From the NCBI RefSeq assembly GCF_002797755.1, contig NZ_PGFI01000011.1, forward strand, positions 434,001-498,000: a DNA stretch of 64,000 nucleotides, written 5' to 3'. The stretch's first letter is position 1. The number at the start of each line of letters is the position of its first letter. The DNA comes from Brevirhabdus pacifica. GTDB lineage: Bacteria > Pseudomonadota > Alphaproteobacteria > Rhodobacterales > Rhodobacteraceae. The position numbers were made by a program, and so were the translations under genes. The notes under the pieces were generated by a model, which saw only the letters and a list, made by a program, of their open reading frames with translations, was not told the origin of the DNA and did no database searches. This document shows, one piece after another, positions 27,129 through 35,670 of the stretch.

Positions 27129-28091
27129 GTGACTGTGTTTGAGAATTGCCGACGCGCGGGACTTCTGCGCCTTGCCGCCCTTGGCGTGGCCGCGACCCTG
27201 ACGCTGTCGCTTGCCGGCACCGGGCCCCTTCTTGCCCAGGAGCGGGAGAAGACCCTAGCCGACATCCGCCAGGAAATGTCCGTCCTGTTCGTCGAGATCC
27301 AGCGCCTTCGCGGCCAGATGAACACCACCGGCGCCCCCGGCGTCACCGTTGGCGGCAGCGTGCTTGAACGTGTCGACCAGATCGAGGCCCAGCTTCAGCG
27401 CCTGACCTCCAAGGTCGAGGAGCTGAACTTCCGCATCGACAGCGTGGTCGAGGATGGTACCAACCGCCTGGGCGACCTGGAATTCCGTCTTTGCGAGCTG
27501 GAGACCAAGTGCGATATCGGCAGCCTTGGCACCACCCCCACCCTGGGCGGCGGTGACAAACCGCGCAGCGCGGGCACCCTGATCCCGCCCCCGGGCGCCC
27601 AGGGCCAGGATACGGGCCAAGGCATGGGGCAGGGGATGGGCCAAGGCATGGGCCAGGGAATGGGCCAGACCGGCGGCACCTCGGACCTCACCGGCGGGGT
27701 GGAGCTTGCCATCAACGAGAAGGCCGATTTCGAGCGCGCCGCAGAGGCCCGTGCCTCGGGCGATCACCAGACCGCCGTGACGCGCCTGCAATCGTTCCTT
27801 GATGCCTATCCCGGCAGCCCCCTGACCGGGGAGGTGCAGTTCCTGCTGGGCGAGTCGAACGCAGCGCAGGGCCAGTGGAAACAGGCGGCGCGCGCCTACC
27901 TCGACAGTTTTTCGGGCGCGCCCGAGGGGCGCAACGCCCCCAACGCCCTGCTCCGTCTGGGCGAGGCGCTGGCCCGCCTTGGGCAGAATTCCGAAGCCTG
28001 CCTGATGCTGTCAGAGGTCGGCAGCCGCTTTCCCGGCCACCCCGCCGAGGGCCAGGCGCGCGAGCAGCTTTCGGCGCTGGGGTGCCAGTGA
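27129..28091 (+). CDS. cpoB: Cell division coordinator CpoB (YbgF)
   Basis: Periplasmic partner of the Tol complex that links it to peptidoglycan synthesis. GTG start at 27129 after AAGGAAAGGG. Signal peptide about 1-36 (cleavage near LLAQ), an N-terminal coiled coil (about 40-105, EIQRLRGQM ... RVDQIEAQLQRLTSKVEEL region), a low-complexity linker with four GQGM units, then C-terminal TPR repeats (about 195-320, FLDAYPGSPLTGEVQFLLGE). 320 residues. Its stop overlaps the tilS start. Confidence 0.9.
   Translation: MTVFENCRRAGLLRLAALGVAATLTLSLAGTGPLLAQEREKTLADIRQEMSVLFVEIQRLRGQMNTTGAPGVTVGGSVLERVDQIEAQLQRLTSKVEELNFRIDSVVEDGTNRLGDLEFRLCELETKCDIGSLGTTPTLGGGDKPRSAGTLIPPPGAQGQDTGQGMGQGMGQGMGQGMGQTGGTSDLTGGVELAINEKADFERAAEARASGDHQTAVTRLQSFLDAYPGSPLTGEVQFLLGESNAAQGQWKQAARAYLDSFSGAPEGRNAPNALLRLGEALARLGQNSEACLMLSEVGSRFPGHPAEGQAREQLSALGCQ
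27615..27668 (+). repeat. Tandem 12-bp repeat (GQGM) inside cpoB
   Basis: Four and a half copies of a 12-base unit, consensus GGCCAAGGCATG, encode four GQGM tetrapeptides followed by GQ. Copies differ only at third positions. In-frame, so unit number can change by slippage without breaking the gene; it lengthens the flexible linker between coiled coil and TPR domain. Confidence 0.85.
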
Positions 28092-29377
28092 CGGCGCAAG
28101 ACCGTTTCGACAATGCCATGGCCGCCATCCTGGGGGCCGCCGACGATCCTGACCCCTCCCGCCCACCCACCGATGGGGGCACGCCCGCCCTCGGGCTTGC
28201 CGTCTCGGGCGGCAGCGACTCGCTGGCTCTGATGCACCTGGCCGCCGCTTGGGCGGCGCCCAGGGCTATCCGCCTGCGGGTGGCAACCGTGGATCACCGC
28301 CTGCGCCCCGAATCCGGGACGGAAGCGCGGGAGGTGGCCCACGCCGCGGCCGCGCTGGACCTTCCCCATGAGATCCTGGAATGGACCGACGGCCCCGGCG
28401 CCGGCAACCTTCAAGCCAATGCCCGCGATGCCCGCCGCCGCCTGCTGGGCGACTGGGCCGCGCGGCACGGGCTGACGGGGGTGCTGACCGGCCACACCGC
28501 CGACGACCAGGCCGAGACGGTGCTGTTGCGCCTGGCGCGCGGCTCGGGCGTGGACGGCCTGGCGGCGATGCGGCCGGGCCGCCCGGGGCGATCCCTTTTT
28601 CTGCGTCCGCTATTGGGGCACCGCCGCGAGGAGCTGCGCGACCTTCTGCGTGCCAAGGGCCTGACCTGGGCCGAGGATCCGGGCAATGAAGATTCCGTCT
28701 ATGACCGGGTCAAGGCGCGTCGGGCGCTGGCGCTGCTGGCCCCGCTTGGCATCGATGTCGAGGGGGTGAACCGCACGGCCGATGCCATGGCCCGCGCCCG
28801 CGAGGCACTGGAGCGGCGGGGCGCCGAGGCCGCCGCCGCCATGACCCGCGAGGAGGGCGCCGACCTGCTGATCGAGGTCGCGCCCTGGCGTCTGTTGGAC
28901 GACGAGACGCGCCTGCGCCTTCTGGCGGCGGGGCTGATGTGGGTCGGCGGTCAGGACTACCGCCCCCGCCTGCGCGCGCTGGAAGACACGGTCCGCGCCG
29001 CGGCCGCTGGCCGGCGCGCCACGCTTCACGGGGTCGTGATACATCCTGCCGCAGGGTGGCTGCGCCTTTACCGCGAGCCCTCGGCGCTGATCGGGGTGCG
29101 GGCGCGGCCCGGCGACACATGGGACAACCGCTGGATCCTGGCGCGCGAGGCGGGCACCGATACCGAGGGGGCACAGGTCGAAATGCTTGGCGAAGAAGGG
29201 CTTACCGCCCTTGATCCGCGCCCCGCGCCGGGCGTTCCGCGCGACAGCCTGCTGGGCCTTCCGGCCGTCTGGCGGGCGGGGCGGGTGATCTGTGTGCCGC
29301 ACCTCGGGATGGGCGGCGGATTTCGCGCAACCCGCGCAGGGGAGCAGGAATTCACCCGGACGTTGTTATCTCATTGA
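28088..29377 (+). CDS. tilS: tRNA(Ile)-lysidine synthase TilS
   Basis: Converts C34 of the CAU anticodon of one tRNA-Ile to lysidine so that it reads AUA. The PP-loop ATP site SGGSDS is at about residues 40-45; GHTADDQAETVLLRLARGSG and RPLLGHRREELRDLL (both core family motifs) follow. 429 residues. Starts with GTG at 28088, overlapping the cpoB stop (GTGA), which argues for translational coupling. The C-terminal part (about 290-429) is divergent, as usual. The cpoB-tilS-ftsH order is common in alphaproteobacteria. Confidence 0.93.
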   Translation: MTAQDRFDNAMAAILGAADDPDPSRPPTDGGTPALGLAVSGGSDSLALMHLAAAWAAPRAIRLRVATVDHRLRPESGTEAREVAHAAAALDLPHEILEWTDGPGAGNLQANARDARRRLLGDWAARHGLTGVLTGHTADDQAETVLLRLARGSGVDGLAAMRPGRPGRSLFLRPLLGHRREELRDLLRAKGLTWAEDPGNEDSVYDRVKARRALALLAPLGIDVEGVNRTADAMARAREALERRGAEAAAAMTREEGADLLIEVAPWRLLDDETRLRLLAAGLMWVGGQDYRPRLRALEDTVRAAAAGRRATLHGVVIHPAAGWLRLYREPSALIGVRARPGDTWDNRWILAREAGTDTEGAQVEMLGEEGLTALDPRPAPGVPRDSLLGLPAVWRAGRVICVPHLGMGGGFRATRAGEQEFTRTLLSH

Positions 29378-29454
29378 AGTCAGGCCCCGCATGTCTATTT
29401 TAGAGGGGTGATTGCAGGGTTGCTCCCGCGATCACCAATATGAGGAGATCTTTC

Positions 29455-31368
29455 TTGGGCAACGCGCGCAACCTCGCCTTCTGGGTGGTCCTGTTTCTTC
29501 TGGTCCTTGCCTTGTTCAACCTGTTCAGCGGCGGCAGCTCGACGATGTCCTCGCGGTCCATGAGCTATTCCGAGTTCATCGAGAAGGTCGACAGCGGTGC
29601 CGTGCGCTCCGTGGTCCTGGACGGTGAACGCATCCTGATCCGCGACGCGGCAGGGCAGCAATACAACACCGTCAAGCCCGAGGGCGTGGATGTCACCCCC
29701 AAGCTGGCGGCCCGCAACGTCGATATCGAGGTCAAGGCCCAGGAACAGTCGGGCTTCTTCTCGGTGCTGTCGCTGTGGTTGCCGTTCCTGGTGCTGATCG
29801 GCATCTGGATCTTCTTCATGAACCGTATGCAGGGCGGCGGTCGCGGCGGCGCCATGGGCTTCGGCAAGTCCAAGGCCAAGCTGCTGACCGAAAAGCACGG
29901 CCGCGTCACCTTCGACGATGTCGCCGGCATCGATGAGGCCAAGGACGAGCTGGAAGAGATCGTCGAATTCCTGCGCACCCCGCAGAAATTCTCGCGCCTC
30001 GGCGGCAAGATCCCCAAGGGTGCGCTGCTGGTGGGCCCTCCGGGCACCGGTAAGACGCTTCTGGCCCGCGCCATCGCCGGCGAGGCGGGTGTTCCCTTCT
30101 TCACCATCTCGGGTTCGGATTTCGTCGAGATGTTCGTCGGCGTCGGCGCCAGCCGTGTCCGCGACATGTTCGAGCAGGCCAAGAAAAACGCCCCCTGCAT
30201 TGTCTTCATCGACGAGATCGACGCCGTGGGCCGGTCCCGTGGCGTAGGCTACGGCGGCGGCAACGACGAGCGCGAGCAGACCCTCAACCAGCTGCTGGTC
30301 GAGATGGACGGTTTCGAGGCCAACGAGGGTATCATCATCGTCGCGGCCACCAACCGCCCCGACGTTCTTGACCCCGCGCTGCTGCGTCCCGGCCGGTTCG
30401 ACCGCCAGGTGCAGGTGCCCAACCCCGACATCAAGGGCCGCGAGAAGATCCTTGGCGTGCATGCCCGCAAGGTGCCCCTGGGCCCCGACGTGGACCTGCG
30501 CATCATTGCCCGCGGGACGCCCGGCTTCTCGGGTGCCGATCTGGCCAACCTTGTGAACGAGGCCGCTCTGATGGCAGCCCGCGTCGGCCGTCGCTTCGTG
30601 ACGATGGACGATTTCGAGAATGCCAAGGACAAGGTCATGATGGGCTCCGAACGGCGCTCGATGGTCATGACCGAGGACGAGAAGAAGCTGACCGCCTATC
30701 ACGAGGCCGGTCACGCGATCGTCGGTCTGAACGTCCCGCAGCACGATCCGATCCACAAGGCGACCATCATCCCGCGCGGTCGCGCGCTGGGTCTGGTCCT
30801 GTCCCTGCCGGAGCGTGACCAGCTGTCGGTGACCTACACGAAGTACAAGTCCAAGATCGCCATGGCGATGGGCGGCAAGGTCGCCGAAGAGCTGATCTTC
30901 GGCAAGGAGAACGTGACCTCTGGCGCTTCGTCCGACATTCAGCAGGTCTCCAAGATCGCCCGCGCGATGGTGACACAGTTCGGCTTCTCTGAAGAGCTTG
31001 GCAACATCGACTACGCCAACGAGCAGCAGTCCTACCTGGGCAACTATCAGGGCCAGACTGCGATCAGCCCCGAGACCCAGCAGAAGATCGACGCCGAGGT
31101 GCGCCGCATCGTCGACGAGGGCTATGAGCGGGCCAAGCAGATCCTGACCGACAAGAACGACGATCTGCACCGCTTGGCACAGGGCCTGCTGGAATACGAG
31201 ACGCTGACCGGCTCCGAGATCACCAAGGTGATCGCAGGTCAGGCTCTCAACCGTGGTGAGGATGACGACGACGCGACCGGTGGCAACACCCCGTCAATCA
31301 CCGCCATCCCCAAGACCAAGCCGCGCCCCAAGGGCGACAGCGGGCTGGAGCCGGAACCCTCGTCCTGA
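29455..31368 (+). CDS. ftsH: Membrane-bound ATP-dependent zinc protease FtsH
   Basis: AAA+ protease that degrades misfolded membrane proteins and short-lived regulators. Two membrane segments (about 4-22 and 100-122) flank a periplasmic domain; Walker A GPPGTGKT is at about 194-201, Walker [13 protein letters not shown] follows, the SRH is [17 protein letters not shown], and the zinc site HEAGH is at about 416-420. I start at TTG 29455: AGGAG (29443-29447) lies seven bases before it, while the in-frame ATG at 29440 overlaps that ribosome site and has none of its own. About 637 residues. Confidence 0.95.
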   Translation: MGNARNLAFWVVLFLLVLALFNLFSGGSSTMSSRSMSYSEFIEKVDSGAVRSVVLDGERILIRDAAGQQYNTVKPEGVDVTPKLAARNVDIEVKAQEQSGFFSVLSLWLPFLVLIGIWIFFMNRMQGGGRGGAMGFGKSKAKLLTEKHGRVTFDDVAGIDEAKDELEEIVEFLRTPQKFSRLGGKIPKGALLVGPPGTGKTLLARAIAGEAGVPFFTISGSDFVEMFVGVGASRVRDMFEQAKKNAPCIVFIDEIDAVGRSRGVGYGGGNDEREQTLNQLLVEMDGFEANEGIIIVAATNRPDVLDPALLRPGRFDRQVQVPNPDIKGREKILGVHARKVPLGPDVDLRIIARGTPGFSGADLANLVNEAALMAARVGRRFVTMDDFENAKDKVMMGSERRSMVMTEDEKKLTAYHEAGHAIVGLNVPQHDPIHKATIIPRGRALGLVLSLPERDQLSVTYTKYKSKIAMAMGGKVAEELIFGKENVTSGASSDIQQVSKIARAMVTQFGFSEELGNIDYANEQQSYLGNYQGQTAISPETQQKIDAEVRRIVDEGYERAKQILTDKNDDLHRLAQGLLEYETLTGSEITKVIAGQALNRGEDDDDATGGNTPSITAIPKTKPRPKGDSGLEPEPSS

Positions 31369-31392
31369 TCCGGCCATTTCGCGAAAGATGAA

Positions 31393-31424
31393 CAAGACGC
31401 CGTCCCCCCGGGGGCGGCGTCTTG
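31393..31424 (+). terminator. ftsH terminator
   Basis: CAAGACGCCG (31393-31402) and CGGCGTCTTG (31415-31424) form a 10-base-pair stem extended inward by CCCC/GGGG, 25 bases after the ftsH stop, followed by CGTTTG. It ends the long ruv-tol-ftsH plus-strand block. Confidence 0.75.
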
Positions 31425-31472
31425 CGTTTGGGGGTGGGGTGGCGCCAGGGATAGCGTTGTCCGGACAAAGGA

Positions 31473-31496
31473 AAACCGCGCCTGAGTGGGCGCGGT
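31473..31496 (-). terminator. Terminator of the small membrane-protein gene
   Basis: AACCGCGCC (31473-31481) and GGCGCGGTT (31488-31496) make a perfect 9-base-pair stem with a 6-base loop. Read on the minus strand it is followed by TTCCTTTG directly after the stem's own TT, a U-rich tail absent on the plus strand. It lies 77 bases past the small gene's stop and supports that gene being transcribed. Confidence 0.6.
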
Positions 31497-31573
31497 TGCG
31501 GAACCTGTCCCGGTTCGGGGGGCTGCGGCGCCGTGGTCGCGGGGACCGCCGGGCGCAGGCTGAATGACTGGGA

Positions 31574-31654
31574 TCAGATGGCCAGCAGGATCAGCGAGCT
31601 GACGCCAAGACCGAAGAGGAAACCTGCGTTCACGATCAGTGCGGGAGTGGTCAT
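31574..31654 (-). CDS. Small single-span membrane peptide (26 aa)
   Basis: A very short gene: 26 codons from ATG 31654 (or 28 from ATG 31660) to TGA at 31574. The peptide begins MTTPALIVNAG and continues as one hydrophobic helix (FLFGLGVSSLILLAI), so it should sit in the inner membrane. GGAAGG stands 8-13 bases before the 31654 ATG but only 3-4 before the other, so I prefer 31654. A terminator follows on the same strand. It has normal coding GC pattern. No function known; such peptides often bind and tune membrane complexes, and FtsH is the neighbour. Confidence 0.6.
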   Translation of the reverse strand: MTTPALIVNAGFLFGLGVSSLILLAI

Positions 31655-31774
31655 TTTCATTTCCTTCCGTGCGTTTGCTCGCGCCGCGATATGCCCTTGC
31701 GCTTTCATCATACCAACACGGAGCGGGGGAGAATCGTTCCTTGACCCGCAGAATATTTCCGCCAGGCGCGCCGC

Positions 31775-32215
31775 TTATGCGATGGGAGTCGAGACCATGG
31801 TGCCCAGAAGCGTCGCCACGGGGATCGCGGGGGCCTCGGGGTCGGGGCCCTCTTCCTCGACATCGGCGCGCACGACGATCAGCCGGCGACCCGCGCGGAT
31901 CACCTGTCCGACGGCCCGCAGCCGCCCGCCCCGGGCAGGGGCCAGCAGATGGATCTTCATCTCGCTGGTAACAACCTCGCGGTCGCGGGGCATCAGGGTC
32001 AGCGCGGCATATCCGGCGGCCGAGTCACCCAGCGCGAAGGTCAGGCCGGCATGGGCATAGCCGTGCTGTTGTCGAAAGCCGGTCCGCACCGGCGCGGTCA
32101 GGCAGACCCGGCCTGCGTCGATCGCCGCGATCTCGGCACCGATGCTGGCCATGAAATCCTGCTTGGCGAAACTCTCCTCCACCTTGCGGCGAAAACCCTC
32201 GAACCCTGGCTGCAT
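31775..32215 (-). CDS. PaaI-family hotdog thioesterase
   Basis: Cytoplasmic acyl-CoA thioesterase-like protein of 146 residues. The hotdog motif QQHGYAHAGLTFALGDSAAG contains the HG-x4-G pattern and the Asp typical of the PaaI/YigI group; TSEMKIHLLAPARGGRLRAVG forms the second conserved strand. Substrate unknown. The next minus-strand gene to its left is the small membrane peptide, 114 bases away. A structured 230-base gap separates it from pdeM upstream. Confidence 0.82.
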   Translation of the reverse strand: MQPGFEGFRRKVEESFAKQDFMASIGAEIAAIDAGRVCLTAPVRTGFRQQHGYAHAGLTFALGDSAAGYAALTLMPRDREVVTSEMKIHLLAPARGGRLRAVGQVIRAGRRLIVVRADVEEEGPDPEAPAIPVATLLGTMVSTPIA

Positions 32216-32315
32216 GGGATGCCCTCCGTTTGGGGCGAGGGTAGGACAAGGGTGCGGCCGCGCAAAGGGCGATCGGCCCCGTCAATCTGCCTGACGCGAA
32301 ATGGGGGAGGTCGGC

Positions 32316-32393
32316 GGTGATGGATACTCGTGCTGAGAGGTTCTGGGACTCGGTGCCATCACCACCGTCCCGGGCACAGCGAAGGGTGCCCGG
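32316..32393. other. Paired-hairpin segment between pdeM and thioesterase gene
   Basis: Two strong stems lie in the 232-base gap. The first: GGTGATGG (32316-32323) with CCATCACC (32356-32363), and nested inside it GTGCTGAG (32330-32337) with CTCGGTGC (32349-32356, three G-U pairs on the plus strand, sharing one base with the outer stem). The second: CCGGGCAC (32370-32377) with GTGCCCGG (32386-32393). Either strand could encode a small structured RNA or a processed leader. No match to a riboswitch or SRP RNA that I know. No U-tract, so not a standard terminator. Confidence 0.4.
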
Positions 32394-32447
32394 AGCCTCA
32401 GGATGCCCCTCGGATATGAAGGAGACGTTAAGGGCCGCGAGCGAGGC

Positions 32448-33146
32448 TCAGCGCGGCATCGGCACCGCGCAGGGGGCCGGACCACACAGGATCGCGACCG
32501 CCGGGTCGTCCATAAGCGCCGAAAGCGGCGCGGCATGGCTGAACAGCCCGCCCGTGTAGGTGCCGTAGGCCGGCAGGATCAGCCGCTTGCGGTCCAGCAG
32601 GAAACAGGGTCGGGTGATGCGTTGGCTGCGCAGATTGACCCGCGCCTTGGGATGGTAGTGGCCCGAGACCTCGGCCAAGGCCCCGCCACTGTCCGGGGTC
32701 CCGGCCCCGTCGCCCCCGGGGGGCCGGGCGATGTGGCGGAAAACCAGAGGGGCGCGCAGAACCTCGGCCGCATGCGACCCGCCGAAGGGCACGGGGTCGG
32801 GATCGTGGTTGCCCTCCGCCCAGATCCAGCGGCGTGGGGCGACCAGGCGCTCCAGCCACGCGCGTTCGGCGGGGGGAAGGGCGTGGGCGGCGTCCAGGTC
32901 GTCGAAACTGTCACCAAGGCAGATGACCGTGCCGGCGCCCGTCGCCGCCAGGTCCTGTTCCAAGCGGCCCAGCGTGTCGCGCACCTCGTAGGGGGGCAGC
33001 ATCGGGCCGCCCCGGCGGGCCATCCGCTCGGCCTTGCCCAGGTGCAGGTCCGAGACACACAGCAGATCGGCCCCCGGCCACCAGAGGCCGCCCGAGGGCA
33101 GCGCCCGCAACGCGGCGCCGGCAAGTTGGAAGGCAAAGAAGTTCAT
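32448..33146 (-). CDS. pdeM: Ligase-associated DNA-damage metallophosphoesterase PdeM
   Basis: Calcineurin-like nuclease/phosphoesterase of about 232 residues. Metal motifs in order: LLCVSDLHLGKAERMA (D-x-H), LGDSFDD (G-D), WAEGNHD (G-N-H-D) and VSGHYHPKA (G-H-x-H). It matches the PdeM family that is encoded with an Lhr-type helicase, a DNA ligase and an exonuclease in a putative repair module; here only the helicase is adjacent. The ATG at 33146 (MNFFAFQLAG) is chosen; an in-frame TTG at 33182 is possible, 13 bases after the helicase stop. Confidence 0.85.
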   Translation of the reverse strand: MNFFAFQLAGAALRALPSGGLWWPGADLLCVSDLHLGKAERMARRGGPMLPPYEVRDTLGRLEQDLAATGAGTVICLGDSFDDLDAAHALPPAERAWLERLVAPRRWIWAEGNHDPDPVPFGGSHAAEVLRAPLVFRHIARPPGGDGAGTPDSGGALAEVSGHYHPKARVNLRSQRITRPCFLLDRKRLILPAYGTYTGGLFSHAAPLSALMDDPAVAILCGPAPCAVPMPR

Positions 33147-33195
33147 GCTTCGTTCGATACCCGCCCCGCGTGGTCCGGACAAGGGGCTGGCCCCG

Positions 33196-35598
33196 CTATT
33201 CCAGCCCGGCGGTGGCCAGCAGGATCGCGGCCTCCTCCGCCAGCAGACGTTCGCGCGCCGCCCCCATCACCGGCACGCGCCCCATTTCAAGCAGCATCGG
33301 GGCCGCAAGCGGCGTCACCCGTTCAGCCTGCACATGGTCGATGCGTCCGTGGGTGCGGGCCAGCAGCTCCTCGATCCGGCCGAAGTCGACCAGTCCGCGC
33401 AGCGCCTCCTCGCGGGTGATGTCCAGCAAAAGGTGGTCGGGGTCGTAGCGGCGCAGCGTGTCGTAAAGGATGTCCGACGAAAAGGTCGCCTGCCGCCCGG
33501 TCGCGCGGGCGCCGGGGGTGTTGCGTTCGATCAGGCCGGCGATGATGGCGCTGCTTTTGAAGGTGCGCTTCATCACCGCGTTGCCGGCCAGCCAATCCTC
33601 GAACGCGGCGCGCAGGTCGCCTTGGGCGAAAAGGGGGGCGGGGTCGGTCAGCGGCTCCAGCCCCCAGATCAGGGTGGCGTAGTCCGTGGCGACAAAGCCC
33701 AGCGGGTGCAGGCCCATTTCCTCCATGCGCTGGGTCAGCAGCAGGCCCAGTGTCTGCATCGCGTTGCGCCCCGCAAAGCCGTAGATGCAACTGTGGGGCC
33801 GCCCGTCATGGGTGAAGCTTTCCACCAGAATGCGGTCGGCCTCGGGCAGGTGCGAGACACGGGCCTGCAACTCCAGCCAGTCGCGGGTATGGGCGGGCAG
33901 GCCGGCCCAGTCGCGGCTGCGGAACATCTCAAGTATCCGGTGCGACAGCTGGGTCGAGGTGGCGAATTTCGTGCCCATGTAGGTAGCGATGCGCGGTTCC
34001 TTGTCGGCCCGTGGGCTGACCTCGACCACCATTTCGCGCAAGGTTTCATAGCGCACGACGCGGCCGCCGATCAGAAAGGTGTCGCCGGCGGTGAGGGTGG
34101 CGGCAAAGCCTTCCTCGACCTCGCCCAAGGGCTTGCCGCCGCGCCCGCGCAACCGGACCTTCAGCATGTCCGTGTCAATGATCGTGCCGATGTTCATGCG
34201 GATCTGCCGCGCCCGGCGGGGATCGCGCAGCTGCCACAGCCCGTCGGGGCGCTGTTGCAGCCGCTGGTAACGGTCATAGGCCCGCAGGGCGTAGCCTCCG
34301 GTCGCCACGAAGTTCAGGCAATCGTCGAACGCCTCTCGGGTCAGGCCGGCATAGGCGCCGGCGCTTGTGACCTCGGCGTAAAGCTCACCGGCGTCGAACG
34401 GGCCCGCGCAGGCACGGATGGCGATGTGCTGGCACAGCACGTCGCGGGGGCCGGGGCCGCGCGGATCGCCATCCAGATCGCGGGCCTTCACGGCCTGCAA
34501 CGCGGCCACGCATTCGACCACCTCGAAGCGGTTGGCGGGCACCAACAGCGCCTTGGAGGGGGCGTTGTAGCGGTGGTTGGCCCGCCCGATCCGCTGCACC
34601 AGACGTTTGACGTTCTTGGGGGCCCCCACCTGGATCACCAGATCCACGTCGCCCCAGTCGATGCCCAGATCCAGGCTGCCGGTGGCGACGATGGCGCGCA
34701 GATCGCCGGCCACCATAGCGGCCTCGACCCTTTCGCGCTGTTCGCGGGCCAGACTGCCGTGGTGGATGCCGATGGGCAGGTCGTCGTCATTGGCCAGCCA
34801 CAGGTTGTGAAAGAAGATCTCGGCTTGGGCGCGGGTGTTGTGGAAAATCAGCGTCGTGCGATGCTTGCGGACCTGTTCCAGAACCGCCGGAATCGCGTAT
34901 TTGCCGCCACCCCCGGACCAGGGGGGGCGTTCATCGGTCGTCAGCATGGCGATGTCGGGATCGGGGCCCGGATCGGCGTGGACGATGGCGCATGGGTCGG
35001 GGTTGCGGGCGAGATACGCGGCGATGGCGGCGGGGTCTTCCACCGTGGCCGACAGACCCACCCGGCGCATCTCCGGTGCCAGCGCCTGAAGCCGCGACAG
35101 CGCCAGCATCAGCTGATCGCCGCGCTTGGATTCAGCCAGGGCGTGGATCTCGTCGACGATCACGCGGCTGAGGCCCGCGAAGATGCGCGGTGCATCCTCA
35201 TAGCTGGTCAGCAGCGCCAGACTTTCGGGCGTGGTCAGCAGGATGTGGGGCGGATCGGCACGCTGGCGCTTGCGGGCGGTGGCGCTAGTGTCGCCGGTGC
35301 GATCCTCGATCCGGATCGGCAGGCCCATCTCGTCGACGGGGGTGCGCAGATTGCGCTTGATATCCGCCGCCAGCGCCTTGAGCGGCGAGACGTAAAGCGT
35401 GTGGATCCCCTTGTGGGCGCCGTCGGCCAGCTCGGCCAGGGTGGGCAGGAAGCCGGCCAGCGTCTTGCCCCCGCCGGTGGGCGCGATCAGCAGCAGCGCG
35501 GGCTCTGCCGCCCGGTCCAGCAGCTCTTGCTGGTGCGGGTGCAAGGACCAGCCGCGACGGGAAAACCAGTCGTCGAAAGAGGGGGGCAGCGTGCTCAT
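33196..35598 (-). CDS. Ligase-associated Lhr-type DEXH helicase
   Basis: Superfamily 2 helicase of about 800 residues, the short Lhr-core type of the ligase-associated repair module. Motif I APTGGGKTLAGFLP is near residue 40, Ia YVSPLKALAADI, II VIVDEIHAL, III GLSATVED, and VI QRIGRANHR follow, then the winged-helix and Lhr-specific C-terminal domain (YMGTKFATSTQLSHRILEMF). Predicted 3'-5' DNA translocase. ATG 35598 gives MSTLPPSFDDW; an upstream in-frame start has no ribosome site. pdeM follows on the same strand. Confidence 0.9.
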   Translation of the reverse strand: MSTLPPSFDDWFSRRGWSLHPHQQELLDRAAEPALLLIAPTGGGKTLAGFLPTLAELADGAHKGIHTLYVSPLKALAADIKRNLRTPVDEMGLPIRIEDRTGDTSATARKRQRADPPHILLTTPESLALLTSYEDAPRIFAGLSRVIVDEIHALAESKRGDQLMLALSRLQALAPEMRRVGLSATVEDPAAIAAYLARNPDPCAIVHADPGPDPDIAMLTTDERPPWSGGGGKYAIPAVLEQVRKHRTTLIFHNTRAQAEIFFHNLWLANDDDLPIGIHHGSLAREQRERVEAAMVAGDLRAIVATGSLDLGIDWGDVDLVIQVGAPKNVKRLVQRIGRANHRYNAPSKALLVPANRFEVVECVAALQAVKARDLDGDPRGPGPRDVLCQHIAIRACAGPFDAGELYAEVTSAGAYAGLTREAFDDCLNFVATGGYALRAYDRYQRLQQRPDGLWQLRDPRRARQIRMNIGTIIDTDMLKVRLRGRGGKPLGEVEEGFAATLTAGDTFLIGGRVVRYETLREMVVEVSPRADKEPRIATYMGTKFATSTQLSHRILEMFRSRDWAGLPAHTRDWLELQARVSHLPEADRILVESFTHDGRPHSCIYGFAGRNAMQTLGLLLTQRMEEMGLHPLGFVATDYATLIWGLEPLTDPAPLFAQGDLRAAFEDWLAGNAVMKRTFKSSAIIAGLIERNTPGARATGRQATFSSDILYDTLRRYDPDHLLLDITREEALRGLVDFGRIEELLARTHGRIDHVQAERVTPLAAPMLLEMGRVPVMGAARERLLAEEAAILLATAGLE

Positions 35599-35670
35599 CC
35601 GCCCATAGGTAGGGGGCCGGGGGGCAGGCAACCAGTCCGAGGCGCGATTTTCAGGGGCGTGAGTTCGGCC

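Noticed and set aside
32330-32390. Thiamine (TPP) riboswitch suggested by the words CTGAGA and GCGAAGGG about 45 bases apart
   Set aside because: The P2 helix and the CCUGAUC core are missing, no thiamine gene follows, and the bases are used in other, better stems.
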